NCBI GenBank assembly: GCA_009760855.2
Contig: WPIO01000224.1
Location: 124,001-188,000 of the forward strand
Length of the DNA stretch: 64,000 bases
Reading direction: 5' to 3'
Source: Cristatella mucedo
Taxonomy: Eukaryota > Bryozoa > Phylactolaemata > Cristatellidae
The position numbers and the translations under genes are program-made. The notes under the pieces are model-generated. The model ran no database searches, had not been told where the DNA came from, and saw only the letters and a program-made list of their open reading frames with translations. Each line of letters begins with the position of its first letter. Position 1 is the stretch's first letter. Shown one piece after another: positions 30,900 through 43,830 of this stretch.

Positions 30900-32454
30900 G
30901 AACTTCCTTTAAAGGTTTTCCGAGGTTTTTGCATGCAATGTGGCTACCTTAATAAGCTCTAGTAAAAACACTTCATCTCCTGAAGACCCTATACCATCAT
31001 CTCTGTGGTCTTCACTGGCAGACCAACTTAACCATGTCATAACCGGAATTTGTAGTGCTTCTTTGGAAAAAGAGATCGTACCCATGCCCTTCAAATCGGC
31101 AATCGTTAAACCAATACTTTAAAAGCTATGATTAGATACAAAGATCTTTGCAAACTGCGCCCAGTTTCCTATTTTTATTTCGTGTCGAAGATTCTTGAAT
31201 AAATTGTCGCTAAGCAGCTGGTTACACGTATTAAAAAGAATGAAATGTGTGCAAAAAAATTTCTAGCGGGATTCAAGTGGCAGCATTCCACTGAAACTGC
31301 CTTCCTCCGCGTTGGCAAAGGCATTCTATGATGACAATGACGGGAACGTCACTTCCCTAGCTCTGCTAGATCTATCAGCTGCCTTCGACACCGTTGATCA
31401 CGATGTCCACCTTGAACGATTGAGAACACCGATTAGTCTGGCAGACGAGGTGCTGGCTTGGTTCAGATCTCACTTGTCGGATCTTTTTCAATCTGTATTG
31501 TGTGGGGTCAGGTCCCACACACAAGACGGGTCACCTGTAAAGTAACTCGCGAGTCTGTCCTTGGTCTCTTGCTGTTCTTTGTTTATATTAAACCTCTGGG
31601 AAAAGATATAAAGGCCAGTGGAATAGGATATTACTTTCATGCTGACGATACTCAGCTGTATTTGTTATTCAAACCCACGGAATCTGCTACAGCAACGGAT
31701 AACCAGAATGTTTGCCTTGCCGACATTGTTCCTGAATGTTTGAAGACTTTTTGAAACTAAATGCCGTCAACACCAACCTGCTACTCATAGGACACCCTAA
31801 GTGTGTGGCTGGATTAGGAGGCTTTGCTCTTCTAATAGGTGATGCTGTTGTGCGACCACCACAACGTGCTCGAAATTTAGGAGCCGTTTTCTACAGCTGC
31901 CTAAATTGTTTCAGCTTAATCGAGAAGACTGCAGCGAGTCATCAAGTCCGATCTCTATCTGCGATAAGGAGCTGTCTTCCACAGTGGCTTGCAAAAAATT
32001 TAACTAGCTCCTTAGTTCCGTCTCGGCTTGATTATTATAATTCCCTTTTGGTTGGGCTACCAAAAAAGCATCCAGGCCACTGCGGATGGCTATGAATATA
32101 ACTGTAAGACTAGTCTTTAAGTCCAAGAGGTTTGACCATGCCTCTCCTTTGCTAAAAGAGCTAGGATGGCTGCCGGTTGATCAACGGGTACAGAGCAAAG
32201 TTCTTAAGCTGACCCACAAGGCCTGCCACGGATTGGCTCCTTCGTACCTGGCTGAACTGCTGCATCAGTTCCATCCTCCTCGTGCTCTCAGGTCCTGTAT
32301 CTACAATAAATTAGCTGCTCCATTCCTCCGCTTAAAGACCGTCGGCGAGAGAAGCTTTAGCTCTACAGGTCCCAGAACTCGCTTCCACAATTCTTTCGCA
32401 ACGACAAATCTTCTCCTGCTTCCGACAATGGATAATCCTTTTCAGCTGTCCTGA
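30900..32454 (+). pseudogene. LINE-B reverse transcriptase
   Basis: The linker region reads EDPIPSSLWSSLADQLN (about 30975-31030). RT follows with LLDLSAAFDTVDHDV (31357-31400), AWFRSHLS (31450-31475) and, after a shift, FHADDTQLYL (31632-31665), where Y of the usual YADD is H. The C-terminal domain has SRLDYYNSLLVGLP (32015-32060), a frame change, then LKELGWLPVDQRVQSKVL (32150-32205) and FSSTGPRTRFHNS, ending with a stop at 32454. It would copy LINE-B RNA. Multiple stops make it inactive. Confidence 0.85.
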
Positions 32455-32668
32455 GCTACTACTTCCATGCTACTCACTACCCTAACTGCTCTCTGACTCT
32501 GCTAGGCTCCCGACTTTCTCTTTGTTGAGTGAGATAAAGTCTGTTGGCTAATGAAAACGTACCGAAAGCCGCATAGGCTGTGAGAGGGCTACGCAACACT
32601 CTCCTGCGTAGTACCACATAGTCTTTAAGGCTTTGTAGAGTTACAGACGGAGATAAATTACATTACAT

Positions 32669-33054
32669 TACAAATTGTTATTTAATAATAATAATTATTT
32701 TTGAAAATTTTAGAGTAGCTGTTATATTGTATTTCACAAAAAATCTGAACATTAGTAAGCTGGGATAATTTTTGAGTCACAAGATGTATTCCTAAATTGG
32801 GAGTCAATAAATAGCACGGTGTGACTTTGTGTGAGCTGTTTCTTTCTTTATCACCACTTAAGCTAACTAGAAAATACTTAGTGCACTTCTCTAAGTAAAT
32901 ATCACAGTAGTTGCAATTCGTATTGTTTTTAAAAACGGAGACCAACGTGGTGCCTCTTGTATTTGCAAATTTTAACAGACGTCGCCTACAGTCTTCGGCA
33001 AGTATCGCCTCTGTCTAAACCCAGAGATGATGTAAAGTAATCATTTTAAATATC
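32669..33054. other. Unassigned spacer
   Basis: AT-rich; a minus-strand frame 32682-32945 shows no motif. Confidence 0.45.
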
Positions 33055-33172
33055 ATCGTCTGTAACTCCACAAAGCCACCTAGACTATTTAGATGTTAAG
33101 CAGGAGCGTTTTGAATAGCACACTCACAGCCTAAGCGGTTTTTGGCACGCAACTGGTAGCCAAAACACGTCA
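33055..33172 (-). mobile_element. LINE-B 3' end fragment
   Basis: TCGTCTGTAACTCCACAAAG and CACTCACAGCCTAAGCGG are the LINE-B 3'UTR in reverse. The copy is short, and the (ATTAC)n tail is not preserved. Confidence 0.8.
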
Positions 33173-33302
33173 TCTCCTTGAACTCCAACTTCATCTCCTT
33201 CAACTCTAACTGAACAGCTATGATCAGCTGTTCATTTTTATAATCTTTAAGCTTAAAGAAATGTACTAGCACCATGCATTGAATGATGGCAACGCAAACA
33301 TA

Positions 33303-34058
33303 TCAGTCGGGGCTTGTTTAGATAGGGATACCACGTCCAAGTTGGTCCCTGCGTTCGTGACATCCCGTCTCGACTTCTTAAACTAACTGCTTACTGGTCT
33401 ACCAGCATGTGCTATCAGGCGATTTCAGCTGGTGCAAAACTCCGCAGCTAGGCTTTTCTGTCGTGAGCCTCGCAGTTGCCACAATACTCCACTTCTCGCC
33501 GACTTGCACTGGCTACCAGTCAAGCAACGGATTGACTTCAAGGTTTTGTCACTAACTCTTAGGTCACTTCATTCTTTGGCTCCAGCCTATGTCTCAGATG
33601 TACTCCCCCATCAGGCCAAGCATCGTACCACTCGCTTTTCAGAATCCAACAGTCTACCAATACCTCGTACAAACCTCAAATCCTTTGGAGACCGTGCATT
33701 TAGTTCGTATGCTCCTAAAGCTGGAACTTCCTCCGACCTGTGTCAGAACATCCCCTGACCTGACCACATTTAAAAGGAACTTAAAAACACGCCTATTTAG
33801 GACAGCATTAAGTTGGTCTCTGTGATTCGTCCTTGATGAGCTTATGCGTGCTGACACTGTGCATGCTGCCACTAATCACATTGGCATGCTGAGCCTGTTC
33901 ATGTCACCTCTAACCAGGTTATTCATTTTGTTTGTTTATAAAGCATGATATTACTCACCATTCAATTGCATTTCCCTTTGCGCCAAATGTAACTCGCCTA
34001 GAAAGAGATTGAGTTCTCTGAGGGCGGTTTATCAAGTGCAATATTACTATTATTATTA
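33303..34058 (+). mobile_element. LINE-A1 3' copy
   Basis: From the RACLDKD-coding segment (GGGGCTTGTTTAGATAGGG) it runs through the RT C-terminal domain (33432-33758, HWLPVKQRIDFKVLSLTLRS, then KSFGDRAFSSYAPKA). A 2-bp-scale indel near 33720, the A1 3'UTR, hairpin and (TTA)n tail at 34045-34058 follow. Confidence 0.9.
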
Positions 34059-34179
34059 GTCAACATCAGTCACTGCTGCAGATTCGGTTTAAATGACAAA
34101 TACAGCCGCTCAACAGCAGCATAAAAATGGTATCATCTTCAATGGGCCCGGATCCCTTTCCCAAGAGGTCGAGCATAAT

Positions 34180-35200
34180 TTGAGAATAGCAACGAACCAA
34201 GGATGGATCCGTGAGAGACTCAACAGACGCGGTCTGGTGAATGAGAGTTGACCTTCACATGACACGGGCCTAACAAGATCAAACAAGTACGATTTAAACC
34301 ACACCAGTGCCGTGTTTTTCAGACCAATCGTTCGTTTTAATAGTTTAGGAATGATATCATGGTCAGCACCACGGAAGCTAGTTGAAAGATCCAGCAGGGC
34401 TAGGGCGGTAACATTCCGGTCATTTTCGCTGCAGTGATGTCTTTGGTTAAACAGAGGAGAGCAGTTTCAGTGGCTGCTTGAACCCAATCAAGATGCTTCT
34501 GAGACTTCATTCTTTTCAAAGTGTGCTACCAGCTGCTTGGCGAAAATTCTTTCAAGAATCTCTGACAAAAGGTAAAATCAAAATTGGGCGATAGTTGGCG
34601 AGGATCTTTGTATCTTTTCGAAGTTTTTAAGTATATGTCTATCCAGAGCAATTTGATGAACTTGGATAAAAAGCCTTTTTTCATAGAAGAACTAAAAATC
34701 TCGGTAATGGTCGGGCTGAGTTTGCCTGCCAGCGAAGACTGCAGAGATGATGGTATAGGGTCTGCAGGAGATGAGCTCTTTTTACAAGACCGCATTTAGT
34801 CACATCGCATGCGGAAACATCGGAAAATCTTTTAAGGAAGGTCATGGGTTGCGATACAGAAACTACTTTAGTCAAATTGGCTTTACGGAGTTAAGACCTT
34901 GCACATTTTTCTTTTGTTTAGAAGGCTGCAACCTTTTCGGCGTAGCCGTAATTATCTGAAGAGTGATACCTCTAAACATTGCCCAGCAAATTGTTAACCT
35001 CCTCTTAACTCAGTTTTGGGTCTGTCTGGCAGGACTGTCGTTATCCAGTGAAAAAGAAGCTCTGGCCTTTTTAAGTATAGGCTCGAAGGTATTATTTCTT
35101 CTTTAAATTTTACTAAATCTTCATCAGACCGTGACTTCTTAATACGGCGTTCAAGCCTGAGCTTAGCACGGTGCATCTTTGAAGTTGTTTATGCTTCTCC
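34180..35200 (-). mobile_element. LINE-B internal fragment (linker and RT start)
   Basis: The minus strand reads DPIPSSLQSSLAGKLSP (about 34690-34750) and a YLKTSKRYKDPRQLSPNFDF segment (about 34560-34625). These match the endonuclease-RT linker and RT fingers of the 29090-32668 copy. The lower end holds the DLS-AFD-V palm region (about 34360-34410) in degraded form. Confidence 0.8.
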
Positions 35201-35689
35201 ATGACTTCTTAAAGTGCATAGCAGAGGGAATACCCTGTAGCGATCAGTTCATGGGCTCGAGCCCTATGTTATTTATGCAGTATTCAGTATTGATTAAGTG
35301 CTTTTCAAATATTTTACAAATGGCTAATATTATTATATTTTTATCAACTGCTATTCAAATGAAAATCCGCAGAGGTTATTACGGGTCAGCGTAATCTTTA
35401 CTCTATAGCCATTAGTTAATCGGGAGTCATCCACACTTTGCCAGCAAGGGTGGCATCTGTTAACTAGTTTACATCAATAGTTGCCACCAGCTGCAATAGC
35501 CTAGTGGTTTTGACGGTAGCCCAGCTTAAGTTGAATTGCAATAATCTAGCTAAAGCAGTTCAATGAAGATAGTTGATCTTTCTCAAATAGTGAAGGGACG
35601 CGATTGCCGGTTAGAGGCAGATTTCCCGATAAGATTCTCGAATTTTAGGCAATCACAGATAGTTTCGAAAACTAAATTTAAATTTCCAT
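35201..35689. other. Unassigned spacer
   Basis: No feature recognised. Confidence 0.4.
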
Positions 35690-35890
35690 TGCACAGTGTT
35701 ATTCGCACTACAGCATCACCTACCTTTAAGAAGGGCCTAGTCTTCTAGTCCAGCATAGCGATTTGCCAGTTCCATGTGTAGCGGGTAGGTTTCATTACCA
35801 GTAAGGCAAGGAAAATTTGCCTACATACAGGTTCAATTGTTTGCAAGGCAAGCATTCAGTTTATCCGTTGCTGTGGCAGATTCTGACAGT
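35690..35890 (-). mobile_element. LINE-B internal fragment
   Basis: ACTACAGCATCACCTACCTTTAAG, CCAGTAAGGCAAGG and CATTCAGTTTATCCG match the LINE-B segment at 48475-48650 in the same orientation. It is a detached piece of another LINE-B copy. Confidence 0.65.
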
Positions 35891-36199
35891 TTATATTAAA
35901 ACTACAGCTAAGTATCATTAACATTTAAGCGATGACTAATTTTATTGAGCGGAATCACTTTCATCTAACCCACCTGTGGTATTACCCACTCATGCAGCAT
36001 GAGTTTCCTTTATGATGATTAAAATCTATAAAGATAAAATAATGATTTTCTGTGATTTTATCTAAACGTCGTATGTTAGTTTCATCAGATATTTCTGATT
36101 GCTTATCTTAAACCATTTGTAATTCACCTGAGATTCAGTTCTCCGAAGGCGCTCTGCAAGCAGTTCTAAATTAAAATATTCTCTTTTTGACTGACTCAG

Positions 36200-36662
36200 G
36201 TTTATGCTTTTTAAGCTGTATTTAACAGAACTTTTCTACTTCTGCCAATTTCTGCTCCTTCAAATTATAACCAAAACATGTAAATTATTACATTGCCACA
36301 TGCTACTAATAAATCGTAGCTCAATATATAGATTACCACTTTTATTGTATGTGATGACTGATAAGACTCTGCTAACGGAAGCACACCTTCAGCAGCTCTA
36401 CCAAAATCTATCAACGATCCTTTGCATACGCAAGGTAAGATTGCCGGGTGCGATCGTGAAATTTTCCTGCTATTACTGTGACAATGCCATTGGATGGCAA
36501 AATATAGATCTTACGAATACGGCGTATAAATATGCCCTTTGCATTGCCATTTTTGCTAATCTTGACTTCTCTTCAAATACATTTGCAATTATCAGATTTA
36601 AAGCTCACCTTTTGATTGTGGGATTTGAAGAAGAACACGTGTCTACTTTTACAATTAGCTGA
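36200..36662 (+). CDS. Open segment with splice-like signals, unknown
   Basis: A 152-codon frame follows a good acceptor (CTCTTTTTGACTGACTCAG, ending 36199). A consensus donor (CAAG then GTAAGA, at about 36434) lies inside it, so either a shorter exon ends there or the site is coincidental. The second half has FSCYYCDNAIGWQNI, with Cys and Trp spaced as in some Ig-like domains, but the second domain Cys is missing (FKAHLLI at that place). Composition is hydrophobic and Cys-rich, as chance AT-rich frames can be. I do not assign a family. Confidence 0.2.
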
Positions 36663-37639
36663 TTAGCTCGTCTTGTTGCCTTCTAGGATGTTTATTGCTT
36701 CAACGTAATTATTCTGTGCTCATAGTTTAAAATGACCTCCTGAATAAATACAAAACTTATAGACTAATACGTATAAGCAGGCATAATCCACATAAATAAA
36801 TAAATGAATCAGAATGATTCTGACTTGGGTGGAAACGGCTTTGACAATAACTATTCCAGTTCCAGCTGTTCTCTGATTAGGTTCATTTCTATGCACAAAG
36901 TAATGAAACTACGACCAAATGGACTGTTGTCTAAGCGGCATCGGGTTACTCAATTTGTGCGCTCAGCAAATTTTAAATGGGTTTTCAAAAAAGCATTGAA
37001 CATGAGTAAGCCCAAGATAAGAACACTAAACGTCTCACTCCTACGCCAAAGTACCCGTGAGAAAAGGCAGTACGAATGAGCAGCATCATCTTGCCTAGCA
37101 GCCAGCTCATTTCACGGGAACCATGGCACTATTTCTCAAAACTGCGATTGGTGTCTGGCTTTTCAATGACCGGACCGTAAATTTATTTGCTTACATAGAC
37201 TATCGATTGCAATATTTATTTCAGAATTATTTATATTTTGAATTACTGTGAAGTCTTGTGAACGCACTTTTCCAATTTTTAGCACATCAAATTGTTCAAT
37301 TATATCAACCTGTTTCTAAATGGTCTCTGGCTGGCTCAAAGAAATTAGTGTTTTCAGTTATATACATATTCTTTAGCACGTGACGCACAGGCGGTACTAT
37401 GTCTCTCATGAAATCCTCTACAGACAATATAAGGAGATTGTTTTTGTAGTGGCTTAAAGTACTATAGGAAATGTGCATGTCTCTTTCGTAGAGCGATGGG
37501 CTATAAAAGCCATTAGGAATCAGTTCGATGCAGCCACAACTATAAGCTCTTTATCAATCATAAGTAAGAGGTTATTGTGAGTGCCGCCTCCTCTTCTATG
37601 CTACAAATGAGTTGTATTCACATAGTAGTGAAGTGTGAT
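36663..37639. other. Unassigned spacer
   Basis: A 91-codon plus-strand frame at 36804-37079, with a basic C-terminal half, is the only longer opening. It has no convincing splice or poly(A) context. Confidence 0.4.
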
Positions 37640-38475
37640 TTTTAGAAATTTTTTACCTAAGACCCAGCAAATGCCGGGATGAAAAGGTGCGTTTTAAGCT
37701 TCTTTTTAAATTTCGTCATGTCATTGTCGTTATGACGTGCGTCGTAAGTGAGTTCCTGGTTTTGAGAGTATGGGAACTAAAGGCACGGTCTATAACGGTT
37801 TTGAGGTACGTACTAGGTATAGATAAACAGTTGGGTTCCAAAAAATAGGGTTGCAAGATGCTTAGCCTGTTGGGGGAGAAGTTCAGAGAGGTAGGCTTGA
37901 GCCAAAGAATGAAGGGACCTAAGTGTAAGTGACCGTACCTTAATGTCGATGAGTTGCTTGACTGGGAGGTAGTGCAGGTCATCTAGAAGCGGTGTGATGT
38001 GGCAATTGCGACGCTCACGAAAGATGAGCCTAGCTGAAGGGTTTTTTACCTGCTGTAAGTAACTGATTGAATAGGCCGGTAGACCAGCAAGCAGTGAGTT
38101 ACAGAAGTCGTGACGGGATGCCACAAATGCATGGACCAATTTAGACGTTGTATCCCTGTCTAAACAAGCCCAAATTTACGTAATGTTATATAGCTGAAAG
38201 TAGGCATACTTGACTGTGGAGCTGATATATATATAAATATATATATATAATTCATTTATATAGCGCCCTAAGAGAACTTAGCCTATTTTGAGTGTCAGGT
38301 TTTTCATTTTCTGAATCACACTTGATTTGCCTATAGCTAGTAAGTTGATTTTTTATTTTATCTTCATTTAATTTAAGAAAATGTGTTGCTATTCATGTGT
38401 GGATGTAATCAAGGCATGAAGCAAGAATTTATAGAGAGTTTGATGTGCTCGAGAGCTGGAAGTATCTATGATGTT
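37640..38475 (-). mobile_element. LINE-A copy carrying SINE1-tail replacement
   Basis: Minus-strand frames give the RT C-terminal domain (37716-38139, FVASRHDFCNSLLAGLPAYS, then HYLPVKQLIDIKV). Beyond 38285 the upstream LINE-A segment (NFLKLNDDK region) continues. About 100 bp of LINE-A between these parts are missing and occupied by 38222-38281. The 3' tail is not preserved. Confidence 0.85.
38222..38281 (-). mobile_element. SINE1 tail fragment with (TA)n
   Basis: A (TA)n stretch is followed by AATTCATTTATATAGCGCCC and TAAGAGAACTTA, which is exactly the SINE1 3' end read in reverse (compare 28534-28566). The tRNA head is absent. Confidence 0.75.
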
Positions 38476-41400
38476 AGTAGCTATCCTCGCCAAGGTATGG
38501 ATTTATTAATTTCTGATTATTCTTAGAAAATGTAATATATGGTTCCAGACATAATGGTTCGTCTCCTCAGTTATTTAAATAGTAATTTAATATCCAGGTC
38601 ACTCTTTACCTACAGAATTTGTGTTCGTTCTTCTATTCACTTTCTCTTGTATGTCGTGATTATGGCTCCCAAACACAACAAAAGTAAAACTCTATTAATC
38701 ATTCTCCTGTGATTGTGCGATAGCAGTCTTCTCAAATGGAAGTGTTAATTTTTGATGTGAGCTTATTTATGTCCAGTAAAATAAATTAATTGAAACTTTT
38801 AATCTAACTAGCAATTTTTTATTTAAATTTATGTACAAAATGTTTTGTAATATTTGCAATATGTCATTCCTGCCTGCATTCAATGACCGAGTTTGCCAGC
38901 GATAAACATCCCAGAACAGACTTGGTAGTTTAGACCTGCTAGGAACGCGCACTTTATGAGCAGCAATTGCAATTATTTGTTTCCAATAATTTTAACAGAC
39001 ATTATACTTAACAGATATAATTACAGTAATATTAATGGTTTGGCCATTTCTTAAATTCTAATTCACTTGGTATATTTAAGCTTATATGAGGCTAAGGAAG
39101 TGAGAAGTTTAAAGGACTGCACCTTATCATAGTATCATAAATGAACTTTAAAATTTAATTACTTTTTTTGCCCGTCTGAACACTGAGTCTAGGGTAATTC
39201 CAACTGTAAGGAGAAAACCTTCATAGTGGGGGCAAAATATGATTGTCATAAAGCATCACGATTCTCTAACTGGACGTTCAGTCTTTATTTGAATTGTATA
39301 TCTCAATTAGACCTTGCAAAGTTAGATTAAAGGCAAATTCCTCCATGAAGCTTACTAAATAAAAAAACGTCTGATAAAAAATAAATACTATCCAAAAGGG
39401 AATATAACAGATAGATTCAAAAAATGGCATCATTTTAAATATGTCCCCAACATCATAAAAATCGTTCACTCGGAAAGGGCTACTTTGTTTAGTCCAGTCG
39501 AATAGATTTCATTGCTTCAACAACTAGCCGCCCTAAAAATATTCTTAGCAGGCAGAATTTTCCAAGGTCTCATCCACATCTGTGGCATCGATGGAGCGCC
39601 ACCTGAAATCATGGCAATGCTGAGGTACTTGCTATTGTGATTACAAAAATTTGAGAATAAATTAATACTAATTTTATACATGACGCAGTAAATATTACAC
39701 GCTAATTAAATTTAAATCAAAATATCTTTCAGTGATCTCAATTTTTCAAATTTATCTGCTTTCACAGTTTCGGATCTCTTGGCTTTTCTCTCTTTCTCTG
39801 CGTTAGTTTTTAAATAACCTCTTGAAAAAGGCATTTATCGATTTATCGTAATCACTTCTGACATCCCCTAGAGTTTTGGGTAAGTGTTCAGCATAGGCTC
39901 TAAAGTTTCTTATGAATTCAACTAAAAATTGCTAGGAAATTAATGGTCAGCTATATTTGTGTTTACAATTGAAGTTTTAGAAGTCGAATATAGCCATAGC
40001 ATTTCTTATTGCTAGGATTCCTAGTTGATCTTGATATCGTTAAATATGTTATTTAGCTTAATACTTAAAATTTGGCCCACGCTTTTACTGCGGTAAACTT
40101 TTAGTACATAAAAAGCTAAATTCCCGGGTAAATTAAAAAACTTTACAATTTTCTTTAACTTGTTCCTCAATTTTTGAAAAACTTGAAACACTTCTACCTT
40201 TAAAATATAAAAGAAGTCAATATAAGCTACACCTAGTTTCACTATACTGACTCGACTAATCGTTAGATGCCAAAACATTGTTCTTATTACGATGGCTTTT
40301 CAATATTCCAAGACCTATGCGTCTTCTTTAATTTCAGCATTGTGTCCAACCAGGGCTTTAAGAACACTGAAAACAGGTTAGGCTTGAAGCCATCTACAGA
40401 AATATTTCCTAATAATTGCTTGTTCATCGAATCATCGACATTTTTTATTTTTGGTGCAAAATACTTGCTTAATCTACGGATGCTTTAGTAAATATTGAAA
40501 ATACCTTTAGACAGGTTTTTAACACGTAGCATCTTGGCTAAACTTGTATCTCATATTTCCACTGTTTATTGGGCAGGTTTAAATTGCAGAGCGGTAGCAG
40601 ACCTGAAATAGTCAATGCACTGCAATAGTTTTCGAATTTAGTAACTTATAATTTTCCAGTATCAGTAAAACTAAAGCTGGAGAAATATTAGTCTTTGGGC
40701 ATAAATTTCATTATCCGATTCCCGAAATATTTTTGTAGCAGTTTCAGCTGCAATTAGGATCACCGGTGCGACAAAACCTGTTGGGAAACTGAGAATTCTG
40801 CACTTTTTTATCACAATCTACATGTTTGGACGCTTTTAGCAGTATATGAAAGCGGGACCATTTTGTTTTAAATTTTACTTATGAATACTGTGATCCTAGA
40901 CCAAAATGTGAGATCATTTATGAGGCTCCCATCTTTGACTTATTATTAATAAAGTTTTATTTCGAAACATCTTGAGCGCTGTCAACTTTATCTAAATGTA
41001 AGAGTTGCTATTGTATCACCCGTTTAACTCTGTCGTTACTCAGCAGTCATGGCCATGCTTGAATTCCTAATGACAAAATAACTACAAAATATCAGTAACA
41101 CTTCATATGAATATACGGTCTAAAGTCAAGTTTCTAGCATTCGGACTACGAGAAATTAAATTTCTTCTAGAAAAGAGAGATATCCCTCCGCTACTGGATA
41201 ACAAACCATAACCTTCAGCTACAGCTATACAAACTCTGCTGTCTATCTTAAATAAAACGGCATTATTTAATCCTTGAAATTAGTTGCTAATAGCCCAGTT
41301 ACGTAATGACGCTAAGAGCTAATTCTTTGGCGATTACCACGTTGACTGGCTGAAACCTTTCTTGTGAACTCTGGGAATAACTTTCAGAAAATAATACCCT

Positions 41401-41848
41401 GCATAATTGGCTGCATACGATCCTGCTATCACTAAATTGCTGCTGCCTACGGTAATTGATTGATGATGAAAGCTACTTAGAATAGACATCCATTTGATTT
41501 AGTCATGGAAACTCGTTTGAAGTCAATGAAATTTATTCTGTAGCCATGATTTCTGAAATTAAACGTGAATAGTTCTGTGCCTGATGCACTACTTTTTGCT
41601 GAATAATTATACACCAGGAAGAATTGTATTTGATCCTACCGTTCATTCTGCACCTGTGTTTTATTACTTCGGTTCAGAAATTGATTGTTTACCAAATCAA
41701 AGCTCAAGAACCAAATGCTTTGGACCATTCATGGGTCCTAAGTAACCTCAGCTTTATTGTGCATTCTCCTGGTCGGTGTGAATTGTTTCTGAATAATTAT
41801 AGTGAAAGCGCAATAAGTCTTACATTAATTAATAGGGGTATAATAATG
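38476..41848. other. Unassigned AT-rich region
   Basis: About 3.4 kb with no element or exon recognised. Open frames stay below 90 codons (for example 40021-40278 minus) and show no motif or splice context that I trust. Confidence 0.5.
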
Positions 41849-41955
41849 GTGAGCCGTGATGGCGCACTAGATAAGGTGGTTGCTTTTCCCTATCTTGGTC
41901 CCGATATCGTGGGTTGTAATCCTTCGGTGAGCGATCCTTCATCGCCTTTGTCTAT
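41849..41955 (+). mobile_element. SINE2 copy b (tRNA-derived)
   Basis: GGTGAGCCGTGATGGCGCACTAG, then GATAAGGTGG, holds box A. CGTGGGTTGTAATCC is a decayed box B, followed by GGTGAGCGATCC. It matches 17855-17985 in reverse. The open frame across it is a by-product. Confidence 0.75.
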
Positions 41956-42519
41956 TTATCTAATATATATGTAGAAGAATCAATCACTACAGCTTAATAT
42001 TCCTTGACCATTCAAGTATTTTGCAAATTGAAAATTACTTCCACTCAAAATATGAATTTTTCATTCACCAAGATACATTTCGCCACGTCAACGTATTATC
42101 TACGATGTTTTCAATAATACGTGCACTTAACTTTTATGCATTGTATTCTAAACTTTCGAGGGATAAGAAATTAACAAATAGCACTTGAAAATTGAATGCA
42201 AATAAAAGTAGGGTTTAGTTAGATAGTGGTGATATAATGACTTTATATAGCTCTAAAAAAAATTAATCACAATCTTGATGCTTTAATACTCTCCATGCAA
42301 ACGAATCAATAGCCAAGGGCTCATGATATGCATGGTATCAAACATGCAATAGTCAAGACATGTCATACCTTAGCAAGCATGGTATCTTGCAAACTAAGAC
42401 GATCGTTGCTACAGCTTTATAGTATGGGGTTTTTGTGCTTCTTCTGCTTCTTTTCACAAGTTTTACCCTTCCTCTTGCCGTTGTAATTGCAAAACAAAAT
42501 CTAGGTTATTACATTAACT
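41956..42519. other. Unassigned spacer
   Basis: AT-rich, nothing recognised. Confidence 0.45.
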
Positions 42520-43505
42520 AAACGACACAGATGTGTACCTGTGCTTTTATCCCTCTCAGACCTTCAGCCATCAATTTCTCTGAACTCCTATACTGCCTGT
42601 TCGCACACACACTTAGCATTACACTTTCTTAAATTAAATGACGACAAAACCAACTTTATTGCTATGAGAGAACTATACGTGACTCAGAAAATAGAAATCT
42701 TGATGATCAGAATCAGCCATGATTGCATAACTTCATGAATCATCTTACGAAATCTGGGTGTGATGATTTAAATTGACCAATGAGTGACCAAATTAGCTCC
42801 ACAGTTACGTCTTCCTACTTTCAGGGACTTAACGTTGCCCAAACTCGGGCATCGTCTGACAGGGATGCCATATCCAAACTGGATCAATCCTATACGGCAT
42901 TCCGTCTCCACTACAGTAACTTCCTGTTTGCTGGTCTACCAGTTTTTTCAGTCAGATTACTACGGTTGGTAAAACTCTTCATCTAGGCTTCCTTGCATTG
43001 AGCAGTTACCACTCTAGTCGCTTCTCGTCAACTTTTACTAGCTCTCAATCAGGTAGCACGTCGAATCCAAGGTTATGTTGCTCATTTTTTAGCTCTATCA
43101 CTCTCTTTCTCTGGCATTGCTGTCAGAACTACTCCCGAGCTAGACTAGACATCGTACGACCCACAAAGAAATATTTAGAGACCTAACCTTCAGTTTATTT
43201 GCTCCAAAAGCCTGAAAATTACTTCCGACTTACTTCATGACATCCTCTGACTTGAATAAATTAAAAGATTAGCACGAAAGTATCTGTTTCTCTCCGCATT
43301 TTGATTTTTTCATTGTACGTTTGCTGACACTATACAAGTCGTCACTAACCTTATTTACTATATGTTGACAATGTGCATTTATCTCTAATCACACTATGCT
43401 ACTTGATATCGTGTACGTTCTCACTAATAATATGATCTTTCTTCTCAAGAGCATCTATAAAGTTTCTGCTTAGACATTAAGCTCTCTGAGGGTGTTGTAC
43501 AAATG
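42520..43505 (+). mobile_element. Old LINE-A2 copy
   Basis: It starts at the segment just after the RT YADD box (ACGACACAGATGTGTACCTG). It includes FLKLNDDKTN (42626-42655), the STVTSSYFQ block (42795-42825) and the RT C-terminal part in degraded form. The 3'UTR has an A2-like arrangement (CGTGTACGTTCTCACTAATA) and the remnant hairpin ends near 43505. Many indels. Confidence 0.8.
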
Positions 43506-43830
43506 TATCAACTCTAGCTTGATAGCACTGGACGAATATTTTAGAATAGTACTTGGTATATAATACACTGTAGAGTATGCAATGACGAGTATATTTCTAG
43601 GCATGATAATTGAAACAATGCAGCAATGGGCGATAAAGACGATCATGGCAGGAGCGTGCATTTACTGAGAAGTATTCATAAGTGTATGCTATTTTCTCAC
43701 GAGTTGAATGACCTCTATGTCAAATTTCTTAAATAATAACTTCTCCCGTTTCTTACCATTTAATCTCTTAATTGGAAAAATATGGTGTTCCTGGGTATGT
43801 GTCTTTACTCTACTAATTTTTACTCCTTAT
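43506..43830. other. Unassigned spacer
   Basis: Nothing recognised. Confidence 0.4.

Larger units (their letters stand above)
29090..32668 (+). mobile_element. LINE-B, longest copy (CR1/L2-like)
   Basis: An apurinic-type endonuclease, RT, 3'UTR and (ATTAC)n tail (32655-32668) occur in order over about 3.5 kb. The 5' limit is uncertain: conserved coding starts near 29371, and a GC-rich open stretch upstream (29090-29370) may be the ORF start. A GC-rich 331-bp block (29509-29839) interrupts the endonuclease. Frameshifts and stops occur throughout. Confidence 0.85.

Noticed and set aside
41851-41974. Open frame SRDGALDKVVAF over 41851-41974 as a protein
   Set aside because: The translation comes from a tRNA-derived SINE; the same phrase appears on the other strand at 17820-18026 from SINE2 copy a.
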